Positions 11,490-22,205 of a stretch of DNA of 64,000 nucleotides are shown here, in pieces. Under the pieces are notes generated by a model, which was not told the DNA's origin, searched no databases, and was given only the letters and a program-made list of their open reading frames with translations. The position numbers and the translations under genes were made by a program. How positions within the stretch are numbered: the first letter of the stretch is position 1; the number at the start of each line of letters is the position of its first letter. The stretch comes from Hyposmocoma kahamanoa. Lineage: Eukaryota > Arthropoda > Insecta > Lepidoptera > Cosmopterigidae. The DNA is taken from the NCBI RefSeq assembly GCF_003589595.1, contig NW_020653855.1, positions 955,912 through 1,019,911 on the forward strand. Direction: 5' to 3'.

Positions 11490-12217
11490 AACCGCTAGAT
11501 TGGTTTACTTCAGCTACTTTCACAGTCTAATGACATACGGCATTTTGCTTTGGGGTAATGCCGCCGATATCAATAGAATCTTTGTCCTGCAGAAACGTGC
11601 AGTTAGGGCAATTTACAATCTGGGCCCCAAAGTATCTTTGAGAGATAAGTTTAAGGAAATTAACATTCTTACACTAGCCTCACAGTACATTTATGAAAAT
11701 GTAATTTATGTTAAAAGGAATAGTAATTTCTTTATGAAAAATAGTGACAGACATAACATTAATACGAGGAATAAAAATAAACTAGCTTTTCTTGATAGTC
11801 GTCTTCACAAAGTCAAAAAATCACTTAAGGGGCAATGTATACGATTCTATAACAAGATTCCGGTTGGTATACAAAATTTGCCATTCCCGAGGTTTAAAAC
11901 TATTGTGAAACAAAAACTTTATACTAAAGGTTATTATACAACTTCTGGGTACTTGGATGCCAAAAATCCGTGGTAGTAACCCGTTTAGCTCATGGAGGTA
12001 GTCTCGATCTCTGATGTTTCAAATAAAAATAAAAATATATTGTAAATGTTATTTACAAAGAGCAACCCCTAGAGTTTCTTGCTCATTCTTCTCAGGGGAA
12101 TCTGCCTTACGAATGAGCGGTAGAGTTTAACCATATTGTGACGATTTCAAGTGTAATAATGCTTACCTGTGTAATAAAGATTATTTTGAATTTGAATTTG
12201 AATTTGAATTTAAAAAG
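11490..12217 (+). mobile_element. LINE family 3, C-terminal coding and 3'UTR, (TTTGAA)n tail
   Basis: An open frame of 158 residues (11500-11976) reads FHSLMTYGILLWGNAADINR, IFVLQKRAVRAIYNLGPKVS, then ends TTSGYLDAKNPW. L-Q-K-R-A-V-R-A-I is a common motif C-terminal to reverse transcriptase in CR1/jockey LINEs. The 3'UTR contains AGAGCAACCCCTAGAGTTTC and AATAAAGA, then TTTGAA repeats at 12186-12215. Related copies lie at 50461-50785 and, as 3'UTR only, at 60495-60840. Confidence 0.8.
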
Positions 12218-12334
12218 CGTTCCTCACTCTTGTTATATTTTCAAAACTTATAATGTCATGTTACTCCAGAGATATTTATTTGTGTTTATATGTTGGATTT
12301 TTTTTACTAGTCTAAGGGGTTAGATTTTAGGAAC

Positions 12335-12650
12335 CGTTTGGTATATAGGTAATGAAACTATTTTTCCCGATTTAAATCGCGTACCTATATTTGTTTTTTC
12401 AAACAAACCGACGTTTCGGGCCCTTTACAGGTCCCATGGTCACGGTTGACTGAGGTGGTACAGTCTTCAACCAGTTATGTCTAATATTAATGCAAACCAC
12501 CCTATTTTTTCACTATAGTTACAATTTTTTCATTATAGTTAGTTTGAAAAAACAAATATACGCGATTTAAATCCGGAAAAATAGTTTCATTTCCTATGTG
12601 TAACAATCGCGAAAACCTAAACTCTAAACTTAACGAAAACTTGAACTCGA
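12335..12650. repeat. Foldback repeat I
   Basis: Long inverted arms (about 12348-12410 and 12541-12600, ATGAAACTATTTTTCC...TTTGTTTTTTCAAAC) flank a spacer. After the left arm comes CCGACGTTTCGGGCCCTTTA and GTCACGGTTGAC. Partial copies lie at 44851-44986, 52071-52168 and 56856-56966. Confidence 0.75.
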
Positions 12651-13330
12651 TACGTTTGGTATATGTAACTCATTTTTTGATAATTTTGTAGATTGGATCC
12701 TTTTTTGCTTAACTACGTCCAATTAATAATGTAACAAATTAATGAAGTAATTTCACATAAAATAATTCAATGTCATTGTAGTCAAACATTATGATATACA
12801 ATAAATTTAAATTATACATCATGTTAGTTGTTGCTTGCTTATAGCTATCTGCAAATTTGTCTATCCAATATCCAATGTAACTTATTTTAAACATTAATGG
12901 AAACTGTTTCGGCTAATGTTTGTTTCATAGGTGTTAAAAATGAAGTGTATTTTTAATCACATTTGGTCGTAAATAGTACGATTGCATGGTGGCTAACGTG
13001 ACTACAATGACCCAAATATAACCCACGGGCCTTTTTTCTTTCCATTACAGCCATAGTCGGCTGTCATACTTCCTTACATAGGTCAGGTACAAGTTCAAGC
13101 AAGCAAGTTATTTATGATCAAAATTAAAACATTCGCTTGTTATTTATATAGAAATTTAATTGCTATTCAGCCGCAAAAAAAATACTTATTATTGAGAATT
13201 TCTTATAATATAATAAAAATTTAGCTATTTTTTTTTACAATCCATCATTGCTGTGTGCGTATTGCTTTTTCACAACATTTTAGTTCGAGTTGTATTATTT
13301 GTGGAAGAATTAAAAAAAAACAAAAAACCA
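12651..13330. other. No gene; inverted partner of 11412-11440
   Basis: GGATCCTTTTTTGCTTAACT at 12697 is the reverse complement of AGTTAAACAAAAAGGATCC at 11419. Otherwise unassigned. Confidence 0.4.
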
Positions 13331-13545
13331 TAAAACCCCCCATTTGCCAAATTCATAATTGTTGTGTTGTGACCCATATTTAAATTGTATTTTTTTCCTC
13401 GCAAATGTGATGAAAAACATGGTATGTTTCACGGACGGCAAAAAAATACCAAACTCGACTTATTATAGTCATTAAAGCCTTTGGCTTCGTGCTTCTAATA
13501 GACCCTCGTTAGTAATATCTTATTTACTGTATATATAATATATAT
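13331..13545. repeat. Unclassified repeat-like segment S
   Basis: TTTTTTCCTCGCAAATGTGATGA-type sequence (13386-13420) recurs inverted at 16198-16225. The adjacent ATTAAAGCCTTTGGCTTCGT contains a short palindrome that is also loosely seen at 30745. Confidence 0.4.
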
Positions 13546-13548
13546 ATA

Positions 13549-13760
13549 ACATCAAGTGACGGGACGAACAAGTCGTGTGTCTGGTGGTAAGCTACACGCC
13601 TGTCCATAACAGTTACAGTGCCACTCAGAGTTTTAAATTGCAAAGGTCTGAGGGGCATTGCCACTGCTCCCGTCACCCTGAGACATAAGTTGACAAGTCC
13701 CATGTGTCGGTAATTTCACCAGCACCCTACAAAACCGGAAACCAGTAATGTTGGCATTAG
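13549..13760 (-). repeat. Repeat A copy
   Basis: A good reverse copy running from ACATCAAGTGACGGGACGAA to CCGGAAACCAGTAATG. It abuts the LINE that follows. Confidence 0.88.
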
Positions 13761-14440
13761 TGCTTGGACTTGCTTTACCCTGGACGTACTGTTTTACAAG
13801 AGCTATACTGCTACAAAAATTAGTTCCCCTGAAGAATCGAACCTCCTATATAGAGTCTGAGTCGATTAGGGTATTTATTCTTCAAAAACGTGCACTAAGA
13901 ACAATAGTAGGCATAAAAAAGGGTCAGACCTGCAGAAACCTTTTTAAGAAATACAATATAATGACCATGTACTCACAATATATTTATGATATAATAGTTT
14001 ATGCGCGTCAAAACTTGGCTACTTATGAGCGACGACGTACGGGCGGAGGCCAAGCGTTACGAAACGCGGGAACACTAAAATCCGTTGCCCACCGTACCGA
14101 ACTTGCAACTAGAAATCCGCGGGTAATAGGTCCCCGATTCTACGAACATCTACCCACAGACCTGAAAAGTGTTAGAAACGATGAAACGTTTTGTACCCGA
14201 CTAAAAATCCTTTTATTGGATATTGAATTGTACAGTGTCGATGAGTTTCTTTTGAAACAATTTTAATTTTATTTTATTCGACAAGCAGTAGTTATACTAC
14301 TTTATTTTATATTCATTATTATTATTATAATTTTATTACTGACGATCATAGTTATCCCTTGACATTGTATTTCCAATTGTAATATTGTGACATTGATAAC
14401 ATGAAATAAACGATTCTATTCTATTCTATTCTATTCTAGC
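13761..14440 (+). mobile_element. LINE family 4, C-terminal coding and (ATTCT)n tail
   Basis: The open frame to 14266 reads RVFILQKRALRTIVGIKKGQ, MYSQYIYDIIVYARQNL and VIGPRFYEHLPTDLKS, ending SVDEFLLKQF. The I-x-x-Q-K-R-A-x-R motif and the Y-(S/T)-V-x-E-(F/Y)-L ending are standard for the C-terminal tail of CR1-group LINEs. The 3'UTR carries AAATAAACG and ends in ATTCT repeats (14408-14437). Confidence 0.8.
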
Positions 14441-14626
14441 AAGCAAGCGATCTCCCATCTATAGACCAGCAAATTTTATTACTAATCATCATCATGGATT
14501 AATAACTCAAGAGATTTCGAATCTCATACTACACCAGCTTGGATCGATCCGATCGGGCAGTCTTGAAATCAGATGGGTTTCTGAGCGAGAAGATGAACCT
14601 GATTCCTATTTATATCTTTCTAATTT

Positions 14627-15040
14627 ATTTATTAAAGACACAATGTAAACTTACAGTAACAACCAAAACGCTTACATGCCAATTACTTATACTACATACA
14701 TATTTGATACGCTAAGTTTGACTTATAAATTACTTTGCTAATGTTGTCGCAAAAGATGTCAGCATCCTGGACCTTAGCGACTAGACAATTAAGCAACGTG
14801 AGACTACGATTCGTGGGCGCGTTGTCAGCCCGGCAGGCGCAAACAATTGATGTCGGCATCGGCCCGTGCCCCTGTTTGGCACAAACAGATCGACGTTGCT
14901 CAGTCTTCCGGGATTGCCCACCTTACCTCGCAGGAGAAATACGTAATGGAGTACGGTACGAACTTTACGTCTTACTTCCAAGGTGACAAGACCGACCATT
15001 CCGTAGACAAATAAAGAAGGAAATAAGTTTTTTTTTTTAT
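14627..15040 (-). mobile_element. LINE family 2 fragment inside repeat E
   Basis: The minus strand reads LFPSLFVYGMVGL, NPGRLSNVDLFVPNRG and HQLFAPAGLTTRPR with no intact frame. It is the sister copy of 10611-11200. Confidence 0.6.
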
Positions 15041-15565
15041 TTTGACTCGGCAAAATGACTGCACTGCGCCTGATGGAAAGTGCGAATACAGTCCAGAGAT
15101 GAGAGTAACGGATGGAAAACACAAATATCTTCACTCCGTCACTATCATTTTGCCGGTCTTGCCAAATGCTTCTTCACACTACGTTTGAAAGACCCGATGT
15201 TATAGAGGGGAGGGATATATGCGCCGGGAGTTGGTTCCACAATTTGATGGTTCGGCATAAAAACGAATTGCCAAACTTTTTAGTGCGGGACGGTATTGAA
15301 CTGACCGCCCAACTGTGGCAACGCAGTCCGGCACGGGTGGTCCGCTGATGGAAAGGAGAGGAAGGGATAAGGTTGAATAACTCTTCAGAGCACTCACCGT
15401 GGTACAGGCGATAGAAAACGCTAAGAGACGCTATATCTCTGCGAAGCTGTAACGACACCGCATGCTCAGTTACATGAGGATCGTTGACAACACGGAAAGC
15501 GTAGCGCTGCAGTCCATCTAGGGCATCGAGCAAGTACTTGGCAGAGCCGTCCCAAAGTTATGCGG
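15041..15565 (-). mobile_element. LINE family 1 fragment inside repeat E
   Basis: The minus-strand frame (15174-15533) reads MLDALDGLQRYAFRVVNDP, SVFYRLYHGECSEELFNLIP, FGNSFLCRTIKLWNQLPAHI. A poly-T run at 15030-15040 is its poly-A tail. It is the C-terminal part of a jockey/CR1-type polyprotein, 5'-truncated. Confidence 0.85.
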
Positions 15566-15720
15566 ATTTGTGAGTTCAATCAACTATTGTTCCGATTAGA
15601 AATGTCAAAAGTTTCCGATCGGCCAGTTGTGATTCGCAATTATGCGCCTTGACGCGAAAAAGACGCCCTTTCCGATCGGGAGAGGCAATCCAAATCAAGC
15701 TGCAGATCGGAACTTGGAAT

Positions 15721-15902
15721 ACAGAGTACTAAAAAAACCGACCTCAAAAGTCATTCATCCCCTAGTTTGCCACCCTTAAAAGGTGGAATATTTTCTTCAA
15801 ATTGAATTTGAACCACTTCTGAGGCACCCTCTTTCCATTAAAAAAAACTAATCAAAATCGGTTCACAAATGCCGGAGGTATCGCGTAACATACATACAAA
15901 AT
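15721..15902 (+). repeat. Repeat G copy
   Basis: CAGAGTACTAAAAAAACCGA at the left, then CATCCCCTAGTTTGCCACCC and ATCAAAATCGGTTCACAAAT, ending at CATACATACAAAA. The 3' terminus is lost next to repeat A. Confidence 0.8.
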
Positions 15903-15904
15903 TT

Positions 15905-16195
15905 AGCAGCAGTACAGTTTCTTGTGAAAGAGTTTTGTAAAGGGTAGTATTACCTTACCTATTTCTGCCGCCAAGCAACAATGTGAGCATTACTGCATTC
16001 CGGTTTGAAAGGTAAGAGGGTTAGTGAAATTACAGGCACATGGGACTTGTTAATTTATGTCTCAGGGTGACGGTGCAGAGGCAGATGATCCGACCCGACC
16101 TCTCAAATCTTTGCAATTCAAAGCTCTGAGTGGCACTGTAACTGTTATGGACAAGCGTGTAGCTAACCATCAGGCGCACGATAACTCAACTTTTG
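15905..16195 (+). repeat. Repeat A copy
   Basis: One of the longest copies, with the 5' head AGCAGCAGTACAGTTTCTTG. The tail after GGCGCACGA is missing. Confidence 0.88.
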
Positions 16196-16252
16196 TATTT
16201 TTTCATCACATTTGCGAGGAAATAAATACGATATAAATATGTAATAGTTTCA

Positions 16253-16455
16253 GTTTTGAAGGGTAAGGGTGCTGGTGAAATTACAGGCACATGGGACTTG
16301 TCAAATTATGTCTCAGGGTGACGGGCGCAGTGGCAGTGCCCCTCAGATTTTACGATTTAAAGTTCTAAGGACACTGCAACTGTTATGGACAGGCGTGTAG
16401 CGTACCAACAGGCGCACGACTTGTTCGTCCCGTCACTTGATATTATAAAAAAAAA
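16253..16455 (+). repeat. Repeat A copy
   Basis: A clean 3' copy with an intact end (GTCACTTGATATTATAAAAA). It is separated from the previous copy by 57 bases of segment S. Confidence 0.9.
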
Positions 16456-16995
16456 CATACAGCCAAATTGAGAATCTTCTCCTTTTTTTGAAGATACTTT
16501 AGGAGTTAGTATAATTATGTAATGTAATAAAATTACATTATATAATATAGAATTGCTATTTAATTAGCTTCCTATAATTATATTAATTTTACGTTTCATA
16601 AAACAATTTAAATACAAAATAACCTATACAAAATTTGAATTACTTTAGATACTAGTTAGTTTTAGTTACTTTAACGTAGCCGGCAGTAACTACTTCCCTG
16701 TGACCCTGACTAGTTTCTTGGTTTAATAATCGCAATCTAACAAAAAGATTCGGACCGTGTAGTTTGTTTTAAATGTTTTGTACACGTTCAATAATCATTA
16801 AGACAGTTAAAAAAACGACTAACTTTTTATTTCGCACCGTTTGTGTAAAAAAGTCTCATCTGCAAAATTACAACTTTTTAGAGCCCCAAATGTACTAATT
16901 TTCTTGAAACCATTACTCTTGTAAATCCATTAAGACTCCACTGACATTACATTGCGATTATGACAATATCTATTATTCTGTTAAAATCTAGTACA
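16456..16995. other. No gene; short repeat T at 16893-16990
   Basis: The last 100 bases match repeat T (5555-5655). The remainder is AT-rich with no identified content. Confidence 0.45.
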
Positions 16996-17265
16996 GCAAG
17001 GCTCCTTGTGAAAGAGTTCGTCCAGGGTAGTAGGTACTGCCCCTTACCTATTTCTGCAGATAAGCAGTAATGTCAACATTAGTGGTGAAATCACAGGCAC
17101 ACGGGACTTGTCAACTTATGTCTCAGGGCGACGGGTGCAGTGGCAGTGCTCGACATCTTTGTGATTTAAAACTCTTGAGTGTCACTGCAAATGCTATGGG
17201 CAGGCGTGTCTCTTACCACCAGGCGCACGACTTGTTCGTCCCAACTCTTGCTATTAAAAAAAGAC
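16996..17265 (+). repeat. Repeat A copy
   Basis: Near full length, head GGCTCCTTGTGAAAGAGTTC, tail CTATTAAAAAAAG. Missing a short segment around the CCGGTTTTGAA block. Confidence 0.88.
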
Positions 17266-17394
17266 TACATCATCATCTGCGTGATATCGAGTTGTCATTG
17301 AAGAGCAAATTTTTTTGCCCTATGGCTAGCCATTGACAAACCCCTACTATTAACTGTTAACAGAATACCAGACGTACAAAATCCTACCATTGCA

Positions 17395-17465
17395 AATGGT
17401 ATGGCGTGTAACTTACCACCACCAGGCGCGCAACTTGTTCGTCACTTTGTATTATAAAAGAAAAA
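17395..17465 (+). repeat. Repeat A 3' fragment
   Basis: Only the last 65 bases of A are present (GTGTAACTTACCACC ... TTGTATTATAAAAG). Confidence 0.7.
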
Positions 17466-17489
17466 AAAACGTAATTCCTTTATTGAAGA

Positions 17490-18790
17490 CTCATTGAAGA
17501 GCTGAGCAGCAGTCATATTGGCTGTCATATTGGAGGAAGAAGTGTTAATAATCTAAGTTATGCAGATGATATGGTGCTGCCAAGCCCTTCAATTAGAGGG
17601 TTGAGGAAACTGCTTTTCATCAGAGAAGAATATGCCAAGTTACATGGCTTGGTTTATAATATTAATAAAACAGTTTTTCAGTCTTCAAATACAAAAAAGG
17701 ACCAGATGTTGTACATGATGTGTGTCTGAATGGTAGTAGATTGGTTAGGGTCAATAAATTCCGTTATCTTGGTCATATAGTTGAAAGGGTTGTAACCCTA
17801 ACTAGCCGTGAACAGGTTCACGGCAATGAAATGGAAAACTTCCGGTCCACGAAATTTATTAAAGAAGTAAAGTTTAAAGAAAGGCTGTAACAATATAAAG
17901 GTAAATGTAAAAAAACAGGTATAACAGTATAAAACACTCCCTACACTTAATTATTAAGGCATTTACCCCTAAATGGGCCGAGTAACTGAATTACAGATTT
18001 AGGTACACGAAGGCTGTAGACTTATAAATTATTACACATGATTTAACTTATTAAATGATTACAAACGTAGTAAAGAACCAGAATTAGCGATTATTCGCGA
18101 TGGAATTTGGAACAGCTTCGACTGTTGACGAAAACAAAATGAGAAAGTGAAGGAAGATGGAACAATTCAAATTTAAAATTTAAATACATGTATATAAAAT
18201 ATAAATAAAAAATGATAGGATACAAGCGGAGAGAGGCGATACAAAGAGTTGAGATGACGGTGTAAGGAGGTCACACCGTCACATAGTTACTGAAAATCTT
18301 AGTGATAATGATGATATTGAGCGAGAAAGGATTGGCAATGCGTGGTAACATGTTGGCCGGGAGATTTGCACTCTGTTCAGATCAAGTTAAAGTAATGCTC
18401 TTTAACTCGTACTGTCAGACACTATATACGTGTAGTTTGTGGGTTAACTGTACCAAACAAGTGTACAATGCCATCCGCGTACAATATAACGATGTATTTA
18501 GAGGTATGTTTAAATTGCCAAGATACTGCAGTGCATCTGAAATGTTTTTGCTAGCACGTACGGACGGGTTTGCTGCTGTTAGAAAGAGGGTTTCTTCCCT
18601 TAGACAGAGAGTGCTAGATAGTACTAATAGCATTCTAGCTGCTATAGCCCGTAGTTGCGACTCGTCCATACTGAGACATTGGATTGCAATTATTAGTAAT
18701 TAAGTAGGTACGTATATATAATATTTAATTCTAATTTAACATTATTGTAATTCTATGGATTTGTTATGTCTGAAATAAATTATTATTATT
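17490..18790 (+). mobile_element. LINE family 5, reverse transcriptase C-half, interrupted
   Basis: The left part reads [24 protein letters not shown] is the reverse transcriptase catalytic motif. It continues to FRYLGHIV. After a 501-base insertion it resumes at TENLSDNDDIERE and runs AMRGNMLAGRFALCSDQVKV, YCSASEMFLLARTDGFAAV, VRKRVSSLRQRVLDSTNSIL, ending SILRHWIAIISN. AATAAATTATTATTATT closes the 3' end near 18788. Stops and frameshifts make it inactive. Relatives lie at 57950-58700 and 51712-51872. Confidence 0.85.
17782..18282. mobile_element. Insertion F copy 1 (solo-LTR-like) inside a LINE
   Basis: The 501-base unit interrupts the LINE reading frame and is flanked by ATAGTT on both sides (17777-17782 and 18283-18288). 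It starts TGAAAGGGTTG and ends CGTCAC. A perfect short hairpin, GCCGTGAAC/GTTCACGGC, lies near its left end. A second copy is at 41446-41915. Size, termini and 5-6 base target duplication suit a solo LTR, but no internal retroviral-type region is present to prove it. Confidence 0.6.
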
Positions 18791-19440
18791 AAGTCTTGTC
18801 GTTGACTTCCGTAGTTACTTTATAAATATATTATAAGAGTGTTAACTCAAAAAGTGTATTATTTCAGAATAGACGAAAAACGAATTACTCATTTCACGTG
18901 AAACATTATTACAATTTATCTATAGGTTAATAAAGTTTATAAGACAACTAAACAATTTTCTACTTGTCAAATGTATTTGAAATAATAATTTCATATTTTT
19001 GAGCAAGGACTGTTTTGTCCAGAACTAGCTTTGTGAGATATCAAATTTTAGGTTCAGAAATGGTATAATCTCGAATTTCACATGTTTTGAGTTACAACAC
19101 TATTGTAATAGCAAGGCGAAACATTGAATAGGAAACGAACTATATATATCGGTTAATGAAGTAAGCTGGTACACATTTCCGTGTTTAACAATTTTGCATA
19201 ACTAGTAATTTATTTTTAGAAATATTCATTATTTTTTTCTAACTCATTATTTAATTAGATTAATCATTATTGAACATGTCAGCCTAATTAGAAAAACAAT
19301 ATATCAAAAAAACACTTAGTATAATCCATTCGATCCAAACAGATACATCCTAAGTGCTACCTAATAGCCCTTTTACCCAGTCACTCTAGCTCCTAATCGC
19401 GCGTGATCAAAGCGTATAGAATTGCGCGCGGGAAAACCTG
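18791..19440. other. No recognisable feature
   Basis: AT-rich, without coding signal or repeat relatives that I can see. Confidence 0.45.
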
Positions 19441-19795
19441 CACGCCAACAAAAGGAGGAGGTTATACGTTCGGCTATATGTTGTATGTATGTTTCCGATT
19501 TCTCCGTCAGTTGTGAACCGATTTTGAGAATTCTTTCCCAGTTCGAAAGGGTGCCCTCTCGTGCTGGTCCCATTGTCACCAATTCAGAAACTGTTGATCC
19601 ATGGAAATCGAGAAAAATCCTCAAATTTTATAGGCATGTCAATGTATTTACCAATTTCTGCATCAATTGTGGATTTTGAACATTCTTTTTTCGTTTGAAA
19701 TATTTAGTTGTAAATAGTTTTTGCCCTCGATTTTGGACATTAAACCCGATTTAAACCTCAATTAACAAAGCGCCGGGTGTTTGCACACGCGTGAT
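19441..19795 (-). repeat. Repeat G' copy
   Basis: Shares TTTCTCCGTCAGTTGTGAAC, CCATGGAAATCGAG and TCAAATTTTATAGG with 2925-3180. Then a segment with TTTTGGACATTAAACCCG similar to 5010-5070. Confidence 0.55.
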
Positions 19796-19914
19796 AGAAA
19801 GTCTGTGTAAAGCCAGCTATTCAAACAAACATGTATACTAAACAAAACATACGCAACTGTTTTTGCTGTCTCAGACAATAAGAGTTGAAACGCAAATTTG
19901 AAAGTATGTTAACG

Positions 19915-20105
19915 GAAAGTGGGTGAAATCTACCTGAATTCATCCCTTAATATGGGCTACCTTTAATGATGGAATATTTTCTTCAAAACTGAATGGGACC
20001 ATTGATAAGGTACCCCCTACCCCACAAAAAAAGAATCATCGGAATGGTTCACAAATGTCTATGAATACAAAAAAATCGATTTTTTTTGAAGTCGGTTAAA
20101 AATCT
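19915..20105 (+). repeat. Repeat G copy
   Basis: Contains GGAATATTTTCTTCAAAACT, GGTACCCC, AAAAGAATCATCGGAATGGT and the terminus TTTTGAAGTCGGTTAAAAA. Confidence 0.75.
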
Positions 20106-20725
20106 TTTAAAATGGGTCTATGATTAAACCGCAAAATACTACATAGACTTCGCTAATATTGGCTACCGTAGCCCGTAAAGGCCTCTCCACAATCGCGCGC
20201 TATTCACGCGCGAAATCACGGCGCGAACCGCAGTGCGGATCGCCTGGTTCACAGTACAGTTCGCGCGCTTGACGAAGATAGCCGCCGAAGTTGCTATTGC
20301 TGCTGCAGGACTACTATGCGCTTTGGCGATTTACTATTATGCTTTTATAAAGTAAAAGAAATTACTAAGAAGAAATGCTAGAATAATCTAAAAATGTCAG
20401 TTCTAGTTCATTTCGTCAACAATAAAAATGCAAAGGCACGCGAATGTGGAGCCTTGTCGCGTTTGACGCCAAGTTCATGCTTCGCGAACCCTTTGTCCCG
20501 GGACAAAATACCGACAACAATCGGGAATGGGCCGTGAAGAATAGGGAATGGAATCCACACTCATGCTTGGCGGGTAGTTAGCGGTTTCGCGCGTTCTGAC
20601 GGCCTAGCCATAGCTTAGCTAGCGGTAGCGTTAGCGGCTGCAATTGCGGTGGACGTATTTAGACGGCGTTGTCTAAAGTGGCGCTTCTTTGTATCTAATG
20701 AAGTTTATATTTGAAACACCATATT

Positions 20726-20920
20726 CTAAATACGATGGAAGCAGTGTACGGAATGATTACGGAGCGGTATAAATATGTCGAATTTCATAACTTGTACGAT
20801 GAATACAGGAGATATATATAGATAGAACTGTTCAATTTCTTCCCACAATCTTTTAATAATAAATTTATGCTGAGGATGCCTTGACATCCATACAGGTGGT
20901 CGATTTATAATTTCAGGCAT
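20726..20920 (-). pseudogene. MADF-like (Myb/SANT-type) domain fragment
   Basis: The minus strand gives MPEIINRPPVWMSRHPQHKF then IIKRLWEEI, which fits the start of a MADF domain (E-I-x-x-R-P-x-x-W then L-W-x-E-I). PIF-Harbinger transposons encode such a DNA-binding protein beside the transposase. The similarity is lost after about residue 35. It could equally be the remnant of a host MADF gene. Confidence 0.45.
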
Positions 20921-21039
20921 AAACGCTTCGGTCGTCTAAAATATTTTATTCCATAAGATACCGCTGAGTGCGTCACTCCACCGCGGTGCTGTCTACGCCA
21001 CTCTGGGTCGTGTCATCTCCTTCGTTTGCCCATACAAGA

Positions 21040-21414
21040 GCCCAGGGTTTAAGGGTCATTCGTGTGAGACCAAACATCAAGAACAAGTGGGTGTTGCATC
21101 ACGATAATGCTCCTTGTCACACAGCAATTTCAATAAACGAGTTTTTGGCCAGTAAAAACATTCCTTTGGCTCCTCAGCCTCCTTATTCGCCTGACTTGAG
21201 TCCTTGTGACTTTTTTCTCTTCCCAAAGTTGAAAAATCACCTCAAGGGAAATCATTTTGGGACAGTCGAAAAAATTTAAACGGCTGTAACCGACCAGCTG
21301 AAGATTATTCCAGTATCGGAGTTCCAGCACTGCTATGAGGAGTGGAAGAAACGTCTCCAGCGCTGTGTGGCCTCAGAAGGAAGTTATTTTGAAGGTGACA
21401 ATATAGAATTGTAA
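21040..21414 (+). pseudogene. mariner transposase C-terminal fragment
   Basis: The frame reads RVRPNIKNKWVLHHDNAPCH, YSPDLSPCDFFLFPKLKNHL, then a TAA stop, then TAVTDQLKIIPVSEFQHC and ends SYFEGDNIEL. H-D-N-A and Y-S-P-D-L-S-P-C-D-F carry the second and third catalytic aspartates of the D,D34D mariner triad. The N-terminal half and both inverted repeats are missing. It lies inside the Harbinger-like unit. Confidence 0.9.
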
Positions 21415-21434
21415 TTCTGTTTACATAAAAAATT

Positions 21435-21870
21435 TTAAATCAGTCTCATTACTTAATTTATTTATTTATTTATTTATTTATTAGGCACACCAACAGTTAC
21501 TACAATAATTCAAGAGTAAGTAATACATTTCACAAACTAATCTAATTGCGTAACCATTTATAGGCGAGCACCTCAAGCAACAATAAACATGTGTGTATAA
21601 ATTAAAACGAAAAAGAAGAGGAAACAAAAAATAACAAAAACAGTTTTAACAATTTTAAGACCAAGAAACTAACTTAAAAAGATATATATATTTTTAAGCA
21701 GAATACAAAACGCAACAAATACTTAACCATGTTATCTGGTCGAACCAAGAAAAGTAAGAATTTTGTTTCTAAAACCTAGCCGCGAGTCAATAAATATATC
21801 GGCATGTTTGGAGCAGTCATTATATAGATTAGACATGCGAGCTACAGGGGAGTTACAGGGGAGTTAATTT
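21435..21870 (-). repeat. Probable LINE 3' end with (TTTA)n
   Basis: TTTA repeats at 21455-21482 followed by about 390 bases without a frame. The T-rich start suggests the tail of a minus-strand retroelement. Confidence 0.35.
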
Positions 21871-21949
21871 ACAGACCTCGTACATTCGTTTTAGCCGCGC
21901 GCCTAGCCCCGCGCGCCATTGTTATAATGTGTCGCCTCGTGGCGTGCTT

Positions 21950-22205
21950 CATACTGCCCTCTGCTCACTAAAACGCGGCTGACAAAATACTTGACTCATC
22001 ATAAAAGACCATAACCATAACCCATATTGAAATTGTTTAATAATATTTCAGCTATGCACCGTTCGGGTAAGTTCCGATAAGTCGAACTCGTTAATTAATT
22101 TTAATTGTTTTTAAAAGCGAATATTGTGCTCTATTTTTTGCTATTTGAAACGGATATTTGACTATTTGTCACTTATTTTAGTTAGTGGACGGCAGCATAC
22201 GTTTT
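21950..22205. mobile_element. M element copy (inverted-repeat MITE)
   Basis: The ends CATACTGCCCTCTGCTCACT and TTAGTTAGTGGACGGCAGCA are inverted. The middle (ACCATAACCCATATTGAAAT, CGATAAGTCGAAC) matches 32783-33051. Non-autonomous. Confidence 0.65.

Larger units (their letters stand above)
14441..15720. repeat. Repeat E, split by two LINE insertions
   Basis: The left part (about 14515-14626; CGATCGGGCAGTCTTGAAAT, TTTCTGAGCGAGAAGATGAA) and right part (15566-15715; CCGATTAGAAATGTCAAAAG, CCGATCGGGAGAGGCAAT) are contiguous in the copy at 33467-33695. The 940 bases between are minus-strand LINE sequence. Confidence 0.7.
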
